Shown one piece after another: positions 33,743 to 41,302 of a stretch of DNA of 64,000 nucleotides. The translations under genes were made by a program, and so were the position numbers. A model generated the notes under the pieces. It was not told the DNA's origin. It saw only the letters and a program-made list of their open reading frames with translations, and did not search any database. The first letter of the stretch is position 1, and each line of letters opens with the position of its first letter. This stretch comes from Fimenecus sp045593555 (lineage in GTDB: Bacteria; Bacillota; Clostridia; Oscillospirales; Acutalibacteraceae), in the NCBI GenBank assembly GCA_045593555.1, contig JAZNWU010000029.1, positions 1-64,000 of the forward strand, given 5' to 3'.

Positions 33743-34165
33743 ATGGAAAATTACAAAGATATAATTAATCTTCCTCACTACAGGTCAAAAAAACGACCGC
33801 ATATGTCACTGCACGACCGTGCTGCGCAGTTTTCTCCATTTGCAGCATTGACAGGTCACGATGATGCGATAAAGGAAACTGCAAGACTTACCGACAAAAA
33901 AATTGAGTTGGACGAAACAGCAAAAACAATTCTTAATGAAAAGTTCAATTATATTATTGAACATATATATGACCAGCCTGAAATAACAGTGACATATTTT
34001 GTCCCTGATGAGTTGAAAGATGGTGGAATGTATGTTAACTTTGTCGGCAAAGTGAAAAAATACGAATATCACAACAAGATTCTGCATTTTTCTGATGGTA
34101 CACAAATAATGGTTTATGATATAATAGACATAGAGAGTCAGATATTTCCAAAATATGAGGTGTAA
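33743..34165 (+). CDS. YolD-like protein
   Basis: A 140-residue soluble protein with the YolD signature KKRPHMSLHDRAAQFSPFAA followed by LTGHDDAIKETARLTDKKI, and a beta-rich C-terminal half (VNFVGKVKKYEYHNKILHFSD). YolD-like proteins accompany UvrX/UmuC-like polymerases and are thought to act as their accessory or regulatory partners. Here the polymerase gene is directly upstream, separated by a repeat element. The start ATG follows AAGGAG. Confidence 0.88.
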   Translation: MENYKDIINLPHYRSKKRPHMSLHDRAAQFSPFAALTGHDDAIKETARLTDKKIELDETAKTILNEKFNYIIEHIYDQPEITVTYFVPDELKDGGMYVNFVGKVKKYEYHNKILHFSDGTQIMVYDIIDIESQIFPKYEV

Positions 34166-34168
34166 AAA

Positions 34169-34564
34169 ATGAAAAAAGTATTATCACTAATTTTTGCTCT
34201 TATTTTTATTATCACAATGTTTTCTGCTTGCAATAATGATGAATTTAGAATTGAGGATTTTGAATGGAAACTTACTTCTGTAACAAAGCTTGATGAAAAG
34301 GAATTAAATATATCAGCAGATAATGTAATTCTTACAGCCAATGATGGTGAACTTTTGCTTTGGGATAAGACTAATAACGAAACTTTTAATGGTGCTTATG
34401 AGGAATTACTTGTTACAGACAATTCCGATGACTACAAGATTTTCCTTGATGGTAAAGAAGGATATATTAATGTAACAAAAACTATCTATGAAGATAAAAA
34501 TGAAGAACCTTTATTGATAATGACTATTGACGGTTATGATTTGTATTTTAAGGAGGTTACATAA
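34169..34564 (+). CDS. Small lipoprotein of unknown function
   Basis: A signal peptide with lipobox MFSAC (Cys21) precedes about 110 residues of beta-rich sequence, IEDFEWKLTSVTKLDEKELN and so on, ending YDLYFKEVT. The pattern of short paired strands resembles a small beta-sandwich, but I cannot assign a family. It starts 4 bp after the YolD-like gene and ends overlapping the next start by one base, so it is part of the same operon. Confidence 0.75.
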   Translation: MKKVLSLIFALIFIITMFSACNNDEFRIEDFEWKLTSVTKLDEKELNISADNVILTANDGELLLWDKTNNETFNGAYEELLVTDNSDDYKIFLDGKEGYINVTKTIYEDKNEEPLLIMTIDGYDLYFKEVT

Positions 34565-34896
34565 TGGCAAAGTTTGAAAAGACCGTTCACGGAAATTTTG
34601 ATGAAATTCTCAGCAAAATTGAAAGAGGCATACTCAATGGAAGTTTGTCGGCATCCTTAGAGGAAAAGAGCGATTTTCAAAGTGAAAATTCCCGTTGCAG
34701 TGTCCGTGTTTTTGAAAGATACAGCTATACAGGAAGTAACCGTGTAAGCCTTAGTGTTACACTTTTTACAGATAATTCTTCTGATGATATTTTTGTTTCA
34801 GGTATTACAACAGGTGGCAGTCAGGCGATGTTTTTTAAGATGAACACCGTTGGAGAGGAAGCATTTCTTGATAAACTGATAGAAATTTTACCCTGA
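34564..34896 (+). CDS. DUF6054-family protein
   Basis: A 110-residue cytoplasmic protein. The opening MAKFEKTVHGNFDEILSKIE and the later RVSLSVTLFTDNSSDDIFVS, SGITTGGSQAMFFKMNTVGE match what I recall of DUF6054 proteins in Firmicutes, with an alpha/beta layout and no catalytic motif visible. It overlaps the lipoprotein gene by one base (TAATG). The function is unknown. Confidence 0.7.
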   Translation: MAKFEKTVHGNFDEILSKIERGILNGSLSASLEEKSDFQSENSRCSVRVFERYSYTGSNRVSLSVTLFTDNSSDDIFVSGITTGGSQAMFFKMNTVGEEAFLDKLIEILP

Positions 34897-34983
34897 CAAT
34901 AAAAATATTTTCTGTTTATTATTGCAAAAGAAAAATTTAATAGTATAATTATTTTAAGGGAAATTTTTAAGGGAGAGATGAAA

Positions 34984-36072
34984 ATGGAAAAAACCTATGT
35001 TCCTTTCTGGGATTGGAAAGAAAAATCAAAGCAGACTGAGTACACAGAAAGCACACCACTTCTTAATGCTGACGGAACTCTTAATGCTAAAGGTTGGGCA
35101 AGACATAATGTATTCGAGTATGACCGTAACCTTGTTAAAACAGGTGTTATGAGTCGTAAGGAATGGGACTTTTATCAGGTTTCAGACGGAAAATATATGG
35201 TGCAGTTGAGCTTTGCTAATATCAACATTGGCGGTTATGTTTCAGCAAAACTTGTTGACCTTGTTAATGGTAAAGAGATTATTGACTGTTCACAGTTTTT
35301 CCTCGGTGGCAACAAGCATGTTCCACCTGCAAAGGGTGATGTTCCTAATCGCTACAGAGATAAAATCGGTAAGGCTGATTTTGATTTTGATACAAAGGAA
35401 ACTGAAAGAACTTTATGGTTCAGATGTCCTACAAAGGACAGAGGTGTTGTTGAGTGTAATTTCAAGATGGATATTATGCCTGGACTTGAAAATATCACAA
35501 CTGTTTTGCCTTTTGATGAAGACCCTACAAGATATTTCATGACAACAAAACAAACTTGTATGCCTTGTGAAGGTACTATGAGAATCGGTAATGATACATA
35601 CACATTTACAAAAGATACTGCATTCGGTCATCTTGACTGGGGTAGAGTTAATACTATTCATGAAATGGTATGGTATTGGGGTATGGGTGCAACACATCTT
35701 ACCGATGAGAATGGTGAAAAGCATACATTTGGTTTTGAAATAACATGGGCAATCGGTAATGAGAGTAATGCTACTGAAACATGTCTTTTCTATGATGGAA
35801 AAGTTCACAAACTTGGTGCTGTTGATGTTGAAACATTCCCTAAGGATGATAAATATATGGAACCTTGGAAATTCATTTCTGAGGACGGCAGATTTAACCT
35901 TGTAATGACACCTACATTTGACTATCATACTGACCTTGACCTGAAAATTGGCAGAATGCATGCTCATCAGGTACACGGTAACTGGAATGGCAATGTTATT
36001 CTTGATGACGGTACAAAACTTGAAATCAAGGATATGTATGCTTTCTGTGAATATGTAGAAAACAGATGGTAA
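34984..36072 (+). CDS. DUF2804-family protein
   Basis: A 362-residue protein of the DUF2804 family. Recognisable blocks are LLNADGTLNAKGWARHNVFE near the start, TRYFMTTKQTCMPCEGTMRI in the middle, AFGHLDWGRVNTIHEMVWYW and HAHQVHGNWNGNVILDDGTK near the end. It has a lipocalin/AttH-like beta composition with many aromatic residues and no signal peptide. Two ATGs are close; 34984 has the better spacing from AAGGGAG. The function is unknown. Confidence 0.85.
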   Translation: MEKTYVPFWDWKEKSKQTEYTESTPLLNADGTLNAKGWARHNVFEYDRNLVKTGVMSRKEWDFYQVSDGKYMVQLSFANINIGGYVSAKLVDLVNGKEIIDCSQFFLGGNKHVPPAKGDVPNRYRDKIGKADFDFDTKETERTLWFRCPTKDRGVVECNFKMDIMPGLENITTVLPFDEDPTRYFMTTKQTCMPCEGTMRIGNDTYTFTKDTAFGHLDWGRVNTIHEMVWYWGMGATHLTDENGEKHTFGFEITWAIGNESNATETCLFYDGKVHKLGAVDVETFPKDDKYMEPWKFISEDGRFNLVMTPTFDYHTDLDLKIGRMHAHQVHGNWNGNVILDDGTKLEIKDMYAFCEYVENRW

Positions 36073-36088
36073 TATAAATGAATTTTAT

Positions 36089-36122
36089 ACAGAGAAGATT
36101 TCACTAATCTTCTCTGTTTTTT
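36089..36122 (+). terminator. Intrinsic terminator after DUF2804
   Basis: ACAGAGAAGATT, loop TCACT, AATCTTCTCTGT, then six T. Confidence 0.88.
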
Positions 36123-36140
36123 CTTGTGTAGTATGTATAA

Positions 36141-36169
36141 TTGTCAATATACGGACGATATGCTATAAT
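36141..36169 (+). promoter_or_regulatory. Promoter of the 36206 gene
   Basis: TTGTCA (36141-36146), a 17-bp spacer and TATAAT (36164-36169). Confidence 0.75.
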
Positions 36170-36205
36170 GTAGTTGTTAAGTAATATATGAAAAGAGGAT
36201 GGGAA

Positions 36206-37177
36206 ATGGCAAAACAACAACTGACTCCTGAACAATACAAGGAGAAAATGGAAAAGAAAGCATTAAAGGCTGAAAACTTTTCAAACACTTTCCTTTCAGC
36301 AATTGCAGTTTTACTTGCTGTTACAATTACTTTCAGTGTTGTTTTAACTGCACATATTTTTGCAGAAAAAATAAAGAAAAATACTGTTACAGTAAATACT
36401 GGTGTTCAGCAGAATACAAATAATGATTCTGTCATTCCGGACGATTCAACCATTACTGATGATTCAACAATTTCAGATATTGGTGGAGTTGATGAGCCTG
36501 AAGATGTTGTGATTTCTGATGCTCCGTCAGTTAATACTGAAAAACCTGATGCTGGTAAAGAACAGGAAGGTGCATTCGCTTCAACCGAAGAAATGGTTGC
36601 ATATTTTAATAAGTGTGCAAATAAAGTAAAAACAGATGCTACAAAGGTAGTAAAAAACTATGAAAAAAGAATTGTTGGTGAGCTTGTACTGCCTGCTGTT
36701 CTCCAGTCAACTGCTGACAGCTTTCTTAAGAAATATATGACAGACGATACAGAACCGATTATTTATGACACAAAGGAGGAAATAAGAGATAATTTCCTTG
36801 TTCCGAAACAGGACTATGTAAGCTGTCTAAAGGCTTCTGATGTTGCAAAGGCAGAATGTAAAGACAACGGTAAGGAATATGTGATTTATTTCAAACTCAA
36901 GGATGAGAAAAATCCGAAATCAGGTTCAGGTGTAGGTTCAGTTTGTGATGTTATTGAAACATATGAGGTCACAGAAAAAGCACCGGATTTCCTTAAAGAA
37001 TTCTCGACAAACTATTATGATTGTGAAGTTACAGCAACAATAGATAAGGCAACAGGCAGAATGACTCATGCAGTTTATTCAACTCCGTTAATACTTAATG
37101 TTGTTGTAAGTTTGTTCGGTACTCATTCAGCTAGTGTAGGTCTTACATTTGTAAAGGATTTTTCAATTACATACTAA
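36206..37177 (+). CDS. Membrane-anchored extracytoplasmic protein, unknown family
   Basis: A basic, helical cytoplasmic start (MAKQQLTPEQYKEKMEKKAL) leads into one membrane helix (about residues 27-53), then an acidic, low-complexity linker rich in Asp, Ser and Thr (about 60-110), and a folded extracellular domain (about 120-323) that ends SVGLTFVKDFSITY. I do not recognise the domain. I choose ATG 36206, with GAGG eight bases upstream; the frame opens at 36188. It precedes the first gene of the surface-protein region but ends differently from those proteins. Confidence 0.7.
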   Translation: MAKQQLTPEQYKEKMEKKALKAENFSNTFLSAIAVLLAVTITFSVVLTAHIFAEKIKKNTVTVNTGVQQNTNNDSVIPDDSTITDDSTISDIGGVDEPEDVVISDAPSVNTEKPDAGKEQEGAFASTEEMVAYFNKCANKVKTDATKVVKNYEKRIVGELVLPAVLQSTADSFLKKYMTDDTEPIIYDTKEEIRDNFLVPKQDYVSCLKASDVAKAECKDNGKEYVIYFKLKDEKNPKSGSGVGSVCDVIETYEVTEKAPDFLKEFSTNYYDCEVTATIDKATGRMTHAVYSTPLILNVVVSLFGTHSASVGLTFVKDFSITY

Positions 37178-37188
37178 GTTTAAAGATG

Positions 37189-37218
37189 CCCTGATAATGA
37201 AAAATATCAGGGTTTTCT
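37189..37218 (+). terminator. Intrinsic terminator
   Basis: CCCTGATA (37189-37196) with TATCAGGG (37205-37212), then TTTTCTT. Confidence 0.8.
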
Positions 37219-37264
37219 TATGTGTCTGTAACCATATAAACAACACAATTTGAATTTGTGTGTA

Positions 37265-37293
37265 TTGACATTATCTGGTATGAGTGATAAAAT
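37265..37293 (+). promoter_or_regulatory. Promoter of the 37352 surface protein
   Basis: TTGACA (37265-37270), a 17-bp spacer and TAAAAT (37288-37293). Confidence 0.75.
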
Positions 37294-37351
37294 TTAACTT
37301 GATTGGATAGTTCAATTTTAATTATAAATAATAGAGTAAGGAGAAAGAATT

Positions 37352-38587
37352 ATGAAGAAAGTTTTATCAGTTTTTCTTGCATTTGTTATGATTTTTTCAA
37401 TTGCTTCAGTTTCGGCTATGGCTGCTGATGAGATTGAATCAGATTTTACTATGACTGTCGGAGAAACAAAGACAGTACAACTCCCCGGTACAACAGAACA
37501 CACAGATTTTATTATTATTAAGTTTGTTCCTGTAGGAAGTGGCTTGGTTGCAATCAGTTCTGATTCACCGGAAGATGTTGAGAGCGACCCTGTTCTTGAA
37601 GTGTATGATGACCAGATGAATGAGCTTTTAGCAGAAGCTGACGATAATGATTCTGACCGTGATTTCTATCTTGAATTTGATTGTGAAGCAGGCGAAGTTT
37701 ACTATCTTGCAATATACAATTTGAAGGAAGCTACAACATGGGATGTTTCTATTTCATGTTTCCACGAAAGATACGAAAATGGTGTTTGTGTTACATGTCT
37801 TGCATTATGTAACCACACTATAGGTGATAACCTTGTTGGTTGTTGTCCTTGTGGTTTGTTATTTTTTGGCTTGAATATTAAAGACGGTAATTCAGTTTCA
37901 ATGTTTTCTAACAACGATTATATATGGTTTAAGTTTGAGCCTGAAGAAACAGCAGCATATCTTTTAACTTCAGATAATACTGTCGGTGGAAAAATAACTG
38001 ATGTGTCTTCAGACCCTGCAGTTATAGTTGTTGATGAGACAGGTAATTTCATTCTTGCTTCTGACGATGACATCAGTGAAGATAACTATAATTTTGCTCT
38101 TCCTTATGAATTTGAGGAAGGCGAAAGATATTTTATTGGTGTTTGTGATAACAACGATGAAGCTAACGGTTGGGTATTCACACTTAATAAAGCTACTTCT
38201 CATACAGTTGAGGTAGAAGAAACAGTAGAAAATGAAGATGGAACAACTACAACTGTAATAACAACGGTTGTTCATGAACTCACATATATCCCTGAACAGG
38301 AAGCAACTTGTGAAATGGCTGGTCATTCAACAGCACTCTATTGTGAAACATGTGATGAATACCTTGCAGGTAATCGTGATTATGGCATGGCAGAGGAATG
38401 TAAAGACGACGATGAAGATAACCACTGTGACTGGTGTGACAGAATAATGGTTGAAGAAGAACCGGTAGAATGTTCATGCGACTGTCATGCAACAGGTCTT
38501 ACAAAACTGTTCTTCAATATTAAACTCTTCTTCCAGAAGCTTTTCCGTCTTAATTCAGTTTGCACTTGTGGTGAACGTCATTATTAA
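37352..38587 (+). CDS. Secreted protein with PPC-like domains and a Cys-type C-terminal tail
   Basis: The signal peptide MKKVLSVFLAFVMIFS...AMAAD (1-25) is followed by two acidic beta domains of pre-peptidase C-terminal type (about 30-145 and 175-290; YLEFDCEAGEVYYLAIYN, FEEGERYFIGVCDNND). Next comes a CxxC-rich segment, YCETCDEYLAGN and CDWCDR, and then a 40-residue tail starting VECSCDCH and ending CTCGERHY, with the core LFFNIKLFFQKLF between. The tail aligns without gaps to the end of the 41303 protein. No catalytic domain, LPXTG, SLH or dockerin is seen. The protein is probably extracellular and may be surface-retained through the tail. Confidence 0.8.
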   Translation: MKKVLSVFLAFVMIFSIASVSAMAADEIESDFTMTVGETKTVQLPGTTEHTDFIIIKFVPVGSGLVAISSDSPEDVESDPVLEVYDDQMNELLAEADDNDSDRDFYLEFDCEAGEVYYLAIYNLKEATTWDVSISCFHERYENGVCVTCLALCNHTIGDNLVGCCPCGLLFFGLNIKDGNSVSMFSNNDYIWFKFEPEETAAYLLTSDNTVGGKITDVSSDPAVIVVDETGNFILASDDDISEDNYNFALPYEFEEGERYFIGVCDNNDEANGWVFTLNKATSHTVEVEETVENEDGTTTTVITTVVHELTYIPEQEATCEMAGHSTALYCETCDEYLAGNRDYGMAEECKDDDEDNHCDWCDRIMVEEEPVECSCDCHATGLTKLFFNIKLFFQKLFRLNSVCTCGERHY

Positions 38588-38608
38588 TATATAAATATAA
38601 AGATTAAA

Positions 38609-38646
38609 AAACTGATTTCGTTTTGAAACGGAGTCAGTTTTTGTTT
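38609..38646 (+). terminator. Intrinsic terminator
   Basis: AAACTGATTTCGTTT pairs, with wobbles, with AAACGGAGTCAGTTT, followed by TTGTTTT. Confidence 0.75.
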
Positions 38647-38678
38647 TCATTCTGAATGTAGGATTATGAGGAGATATT

Positions 38679-39383
38679 ATGAACAGACCTTATATTATTT
38701 GCCATATGGTAACATCAATTGACGGAAAGGTGACAGGAAATTTTCTTTTTAAACCGGAATGTGAAAAAGCTACTGAAATTTATTACGGGATTAACAGAAA
38801 TCTTAAATCAAATGGTTTTATCTGTGGTCGTGTCACAATGGAAGGCAGTTTCACAGGTGGCTGGTATCCCGATTTGTCACAATATGAACCGGCAAAAGAC
38901 AAAACGGACTTTATTCTTAACAAGGAAAATATGAGTGGGTTTTATGCAATCGCTTTTGACCCAAAAGGGAAATTAGGGTGGAAATCAAACAAAATTATTG
39001 ACCCTGACGGTGACCCGGGATATGACGGTGCACAGATTATCGAGGTGTTAACTGAACAAGCAGATGACCGTTACCTTTCATACCTTATTGAAATGAAAAT
39101 TCCGTTTATTATTGCAGGAAAAAAGGAAATCAATGTTGATTTGGCACTGTTTAAATTGAAAGACCTCGTAGATTGCGATACTTTGCTTCTTGAAGGTGGC
39201 AGTATTATCAATGGTTCATTCCAGAGAGCTGATGCGATTGACGAATTGAGCCTTGTTGTAGCACCTTTGGTTGCAGATAAAGATGATAAGCCTTTATTTA
39301 CTGATAGTACACTTTCAAATTATGAACTTTTAAATGCAGATACAAAAGATGGTTGCGTAGTTTTGAATTATAAGAGAAAATAA
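38679..39383 (+). CDS. RibD C-terminal/dihydrofolate-reductase-fold protein
   Basis: A 234-residue NADPH-binding reductase fold: PYIICHMVTSIDGKVTGNFL at the N-terminus is the RibD_C/DHFR-like start, GFICGRVTMEGSF is the cofactor strand, DTLLLEGGSIINGSFQRADA is the conserved GG-x-N segment, and DELSLVVAPLVADKDD follows. Stand-alone members are often called riboflavin-specific deaminase-like; no rib genes are nearby, so a role in riboflavin synthesis is not supported. It has a single gene layout with GAGGAG before the ATG. Confidence 0.85.
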   Translation: MNRPYIICHMVTSIDGKVTGNFLFKPECEKATEIYYGINRNLKSNGFICGRVTMEGSFTGGWYPDLSQYEPAKDKTDFILNKENMSGFYAIAFDPKGKLGWKSNKIIDPDGDPGYDGAQIIEVLTEQADDRYLSYLIEMKIPFIIAGKKEINVDLALFKLKDLVDCDTLLLEGGSIINGSFQRADAIDELSLVVAPLVADKDDKPLFTDSTLSNYELLNADTKDGCVVLNYKRK

Positions 39384-39394
39384 GATAAAAAATT

Positions 39395-39431
39395 AAGCCT
39401 TGAGAACTTTTTAGGTTCCCAAGGCTTTTTC
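39395..39431. terminator. Terminator between convergent genes
   Basis: AAGCCTTGAGAAC pairs with GGTTCCCAAGGCTT (one bulge), then a T run on the + strand; the minus side is also AT-rich. Confidence 0.75.
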
Positions 39432-39439
39432 AATTTGCA

Positions 39440-40315
39440 TTATTTTGCAGTTTTCATTCTGATAATATCTCTGTAACTAACTAATTCAACGCCGTGAGTA
39501 TTGAGATATTTTTCGGTTTCAGGGTCTTTCATAACCTGATATTCCCAAACTCTCTGTTCCCAGAGTGGTACGATTGACTTGAGTTCATCTGTTTCAAGTG
39601 CAGGATGAACATAAGTTTCAGTAATTCCTTCAGGAATGTTGCACCAGATATCAAGAATCTTCTTTCTGTAACTTTCATAAGAGTCTGTTGGCATTACATC
39701 CCAGTCAGGAAAAAGAAGATAGTCAGGCATAATAACATTATATTTCTTACCCCAGCTTCTTGAAAGAAGAGTACAAGCATTCCAAAGGAAGAATGGAGTG
39801 CCTCGCGGAGCAACACGCTTGTCTGCAGAAGTAAACATACGGAAAGCGTATCCGTAATCACCACAAACACGAAGTGTCATTTTAAGAAGTGAAAATCTGC
39901 CTGTAAGATGTCCGTATAATGAACCCATGTGGTTATCAACGTGAGATGGCTTCATTCCCCATGAGTGAGCAAGGTCAATCTGTGCTCTGATTTCTTTTTC
40001 AATTTCGTCATATTTACCGTATTTGTCAGCATCTTCACCTGTGTGCCACATATAGCCTTCTTTGTCGTGAAGACTTGGACCATTTGTCAATGCCTTCCAA
40101 CGATATGTTTCCCATTCTGCTGTTGTAGTAAGATGAACACCAATAGCGTATTCAGGGTGAGCAATTGAAAAATCAACAGCTTCTTTTGCAGCAGGACAAG
40201 GCATCATAATTGTTGAAGATTTAAGTCTGCCTGATTTGAAAAGGTCAAAAATTGCCTCGTTGGCACTATGACACATGCCAAAGTCGTCAGCATTAACCAA
40301 TAGATATTTTCCCAT
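39440..40315 (-). CDS. ChbG/YdjC-family carbohydrate deacetylase
   Basis: A 291-residue member of the YdjC/ChbG/HpnK family that removes acetyl groups from sugars such as chitooligosaccharides. The metal-binding motifs are present: LVNADDFGMCHSANEAI at the start (Asp-Asp), IGVHLTTTAEW (His) and PSHVDNHMGSLYG (His-x3-His). The remaining part forms the usual (beta/alpha) barrel, ending with ITETYVHPALETDEL. There is no signal peptide. The gene is divergent from the TetR regulator at 40548, and may be under its control. Confidence 0.9.
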   Translation of the reverse strand: MGKYLLVNADDFGMCHSANEAIFDLFKSGRLKSSTIMMPCPAAKEAVDFSIAHPEYAIGVHLTTTAEWETYRWKALTNGPSLHDKEGYMWHTGEDADKYGKYDEIEKEIRAQIDLAHSWGMKPSHVDNHMGSLYGHLTGRFSLLKMTLRVCGDYGYAFRMFTSADKRVAPRGTPFFLWNACTLLSRSWGKKYNVIMPDYLLFPDWDVMPTDSYESYRKKILDIWCNIPEGITETYVHPALETDELKSIVPLWEQRVWEYQVMKDPETEKYLNTHGVELVSYRDIIRMKTAK

Positions 40316-40463
40316 AATATCACACCTTAAAATAAATTGTTAACATAATAATAACATATAAAAATTCCTTTTTCAACCATAAATATTACGGATAAGAACA
40401 AAAGTAAAATATTTTTTAGTAAATATTAACATAAAAGATTGTTAAAATTGTAACAATTTACAA

Positions 40464-40518
40464 TTGACAAAAATTAGTACGCGTACTAAAATTATATAAG
40501 AAAATAGTAAGCATACTA
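40464..40518. promoter_or_regulatory. TetR promoter with two palindromic operators
   Basis: A promoter TTGACA (40464-40469), 17-bp spacer, TAAAAT (40487-40492) contains in its spacer a perfect 16-bp palindrome, TTAGTACGCGTACTAA (40474-40489). A second, weaker dyad TAGTAAGCATACTA lies at 40505-40518, between the -10 and the coding start. Two related operators over the promoter of a TetR gene imply autorepression. The ChbG gene diverges from the same region. Confidence 0.8.
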
Positions 40519-40547
40519 ATTTGCTGAAAAATCGGGAGGTGTGTGTT

Positions 40548-41261
40548 CTGGAACATAAAAAGGTGACACACAGAAAAACCAATAAGACAATACACGAAAT
40601 AGCTTATGTGGCTGCGAAAAACTTTCTTGAAAAAGGTTTTACAAACACTTCGGCAAAGTCAATTTGTTCAGAACTTAATATAAGTCCCGGTAATTTGACT
40701 TTTTATTATCCCACAAAGGAACATATTCTGCTTGAAATTACAAAAGTGATTACTGAATTTCACACTATTACAATAGAATCGGCAAGAGATAAATATAACG
40801 ATAGCCTTTTTGCATATTGTTTAGAGATAACACTTCAGATTGTTCTTTGTGAGCATAACGAAATAATCCGTGACTTTTATCTTGCAATTTATACTAACCC
40901 GATGACAATGCATTTTGTAAAAGAATGGACAGCAGAAAAAAATTACAATTTGTTGAAAGAACGATTACCTGATTGGTCGTTAGAGAGATTTTACAGAGCA
41001 GAACGAGTCAATTGCTGTATTGAACGAAGTGCATTGACTGAGCCTTGTACAGAAGATTATCCTATCGAGGATAAAATAAGACTTGTTCTCACTTGTCTGT
41101 TAAAGATTTTTGATATACCACAAAATGACCGTGAACGAGTAATCAAGCAAGTGCTGGAGTCGAATTATTCCGATATTGTAGATAATGGATTCAATCAATT
41201 TAAAGAATACATATTATCCAGATTGCAACAAGATATCGACAACGCATCTCAGGATGGATAA
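40548..41261 (+). CDS. TetR-family transcriptional regulator
   Basis: The N-terminal DNA-binding domain has the TetR pattern IAYVAAKNFLEKGFTNTSAK and CSELNISPGNLTFYYPTKEH (helix-turn-helix). A long helical ligand domain follows to residue 237. The start is a problem: TTG 40521 has no ribosome binding site and would put GGGAGG (40534-40539) inside the gene, while the only codon at proper spacing after it is CTG 40548, so a CTG start is likely. Two operators precede it, so it is probably autoregulated. The ligand and other targets are unknown. Confidence 0.85.
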   Translation: MEHKKVTHRKTNKTIHEIAYVAAKNFLEKGFTNTSAKSICSELNISPGNLTFYYPTKEHILLEITKVITEFHTITIESARDKYNDSLFAYCLEITLQIVLCEHNEIIRDFYLAIYTNPMTMHFVKEWTAEKNYNLLKERLPDWSLERFYRAERVNCCIERSALTEPCTEDYPIEDKIRLVLTCLLKIFDIPQNDRERVIKQVLESNYSDIVDNGFNQFKEYILSRLQQDIDNASQDG

Positions 41262-41302
41262 AAATTAATCAGTCAATTTAAACCTTTAAAGGAGGAAATA
41301 TT

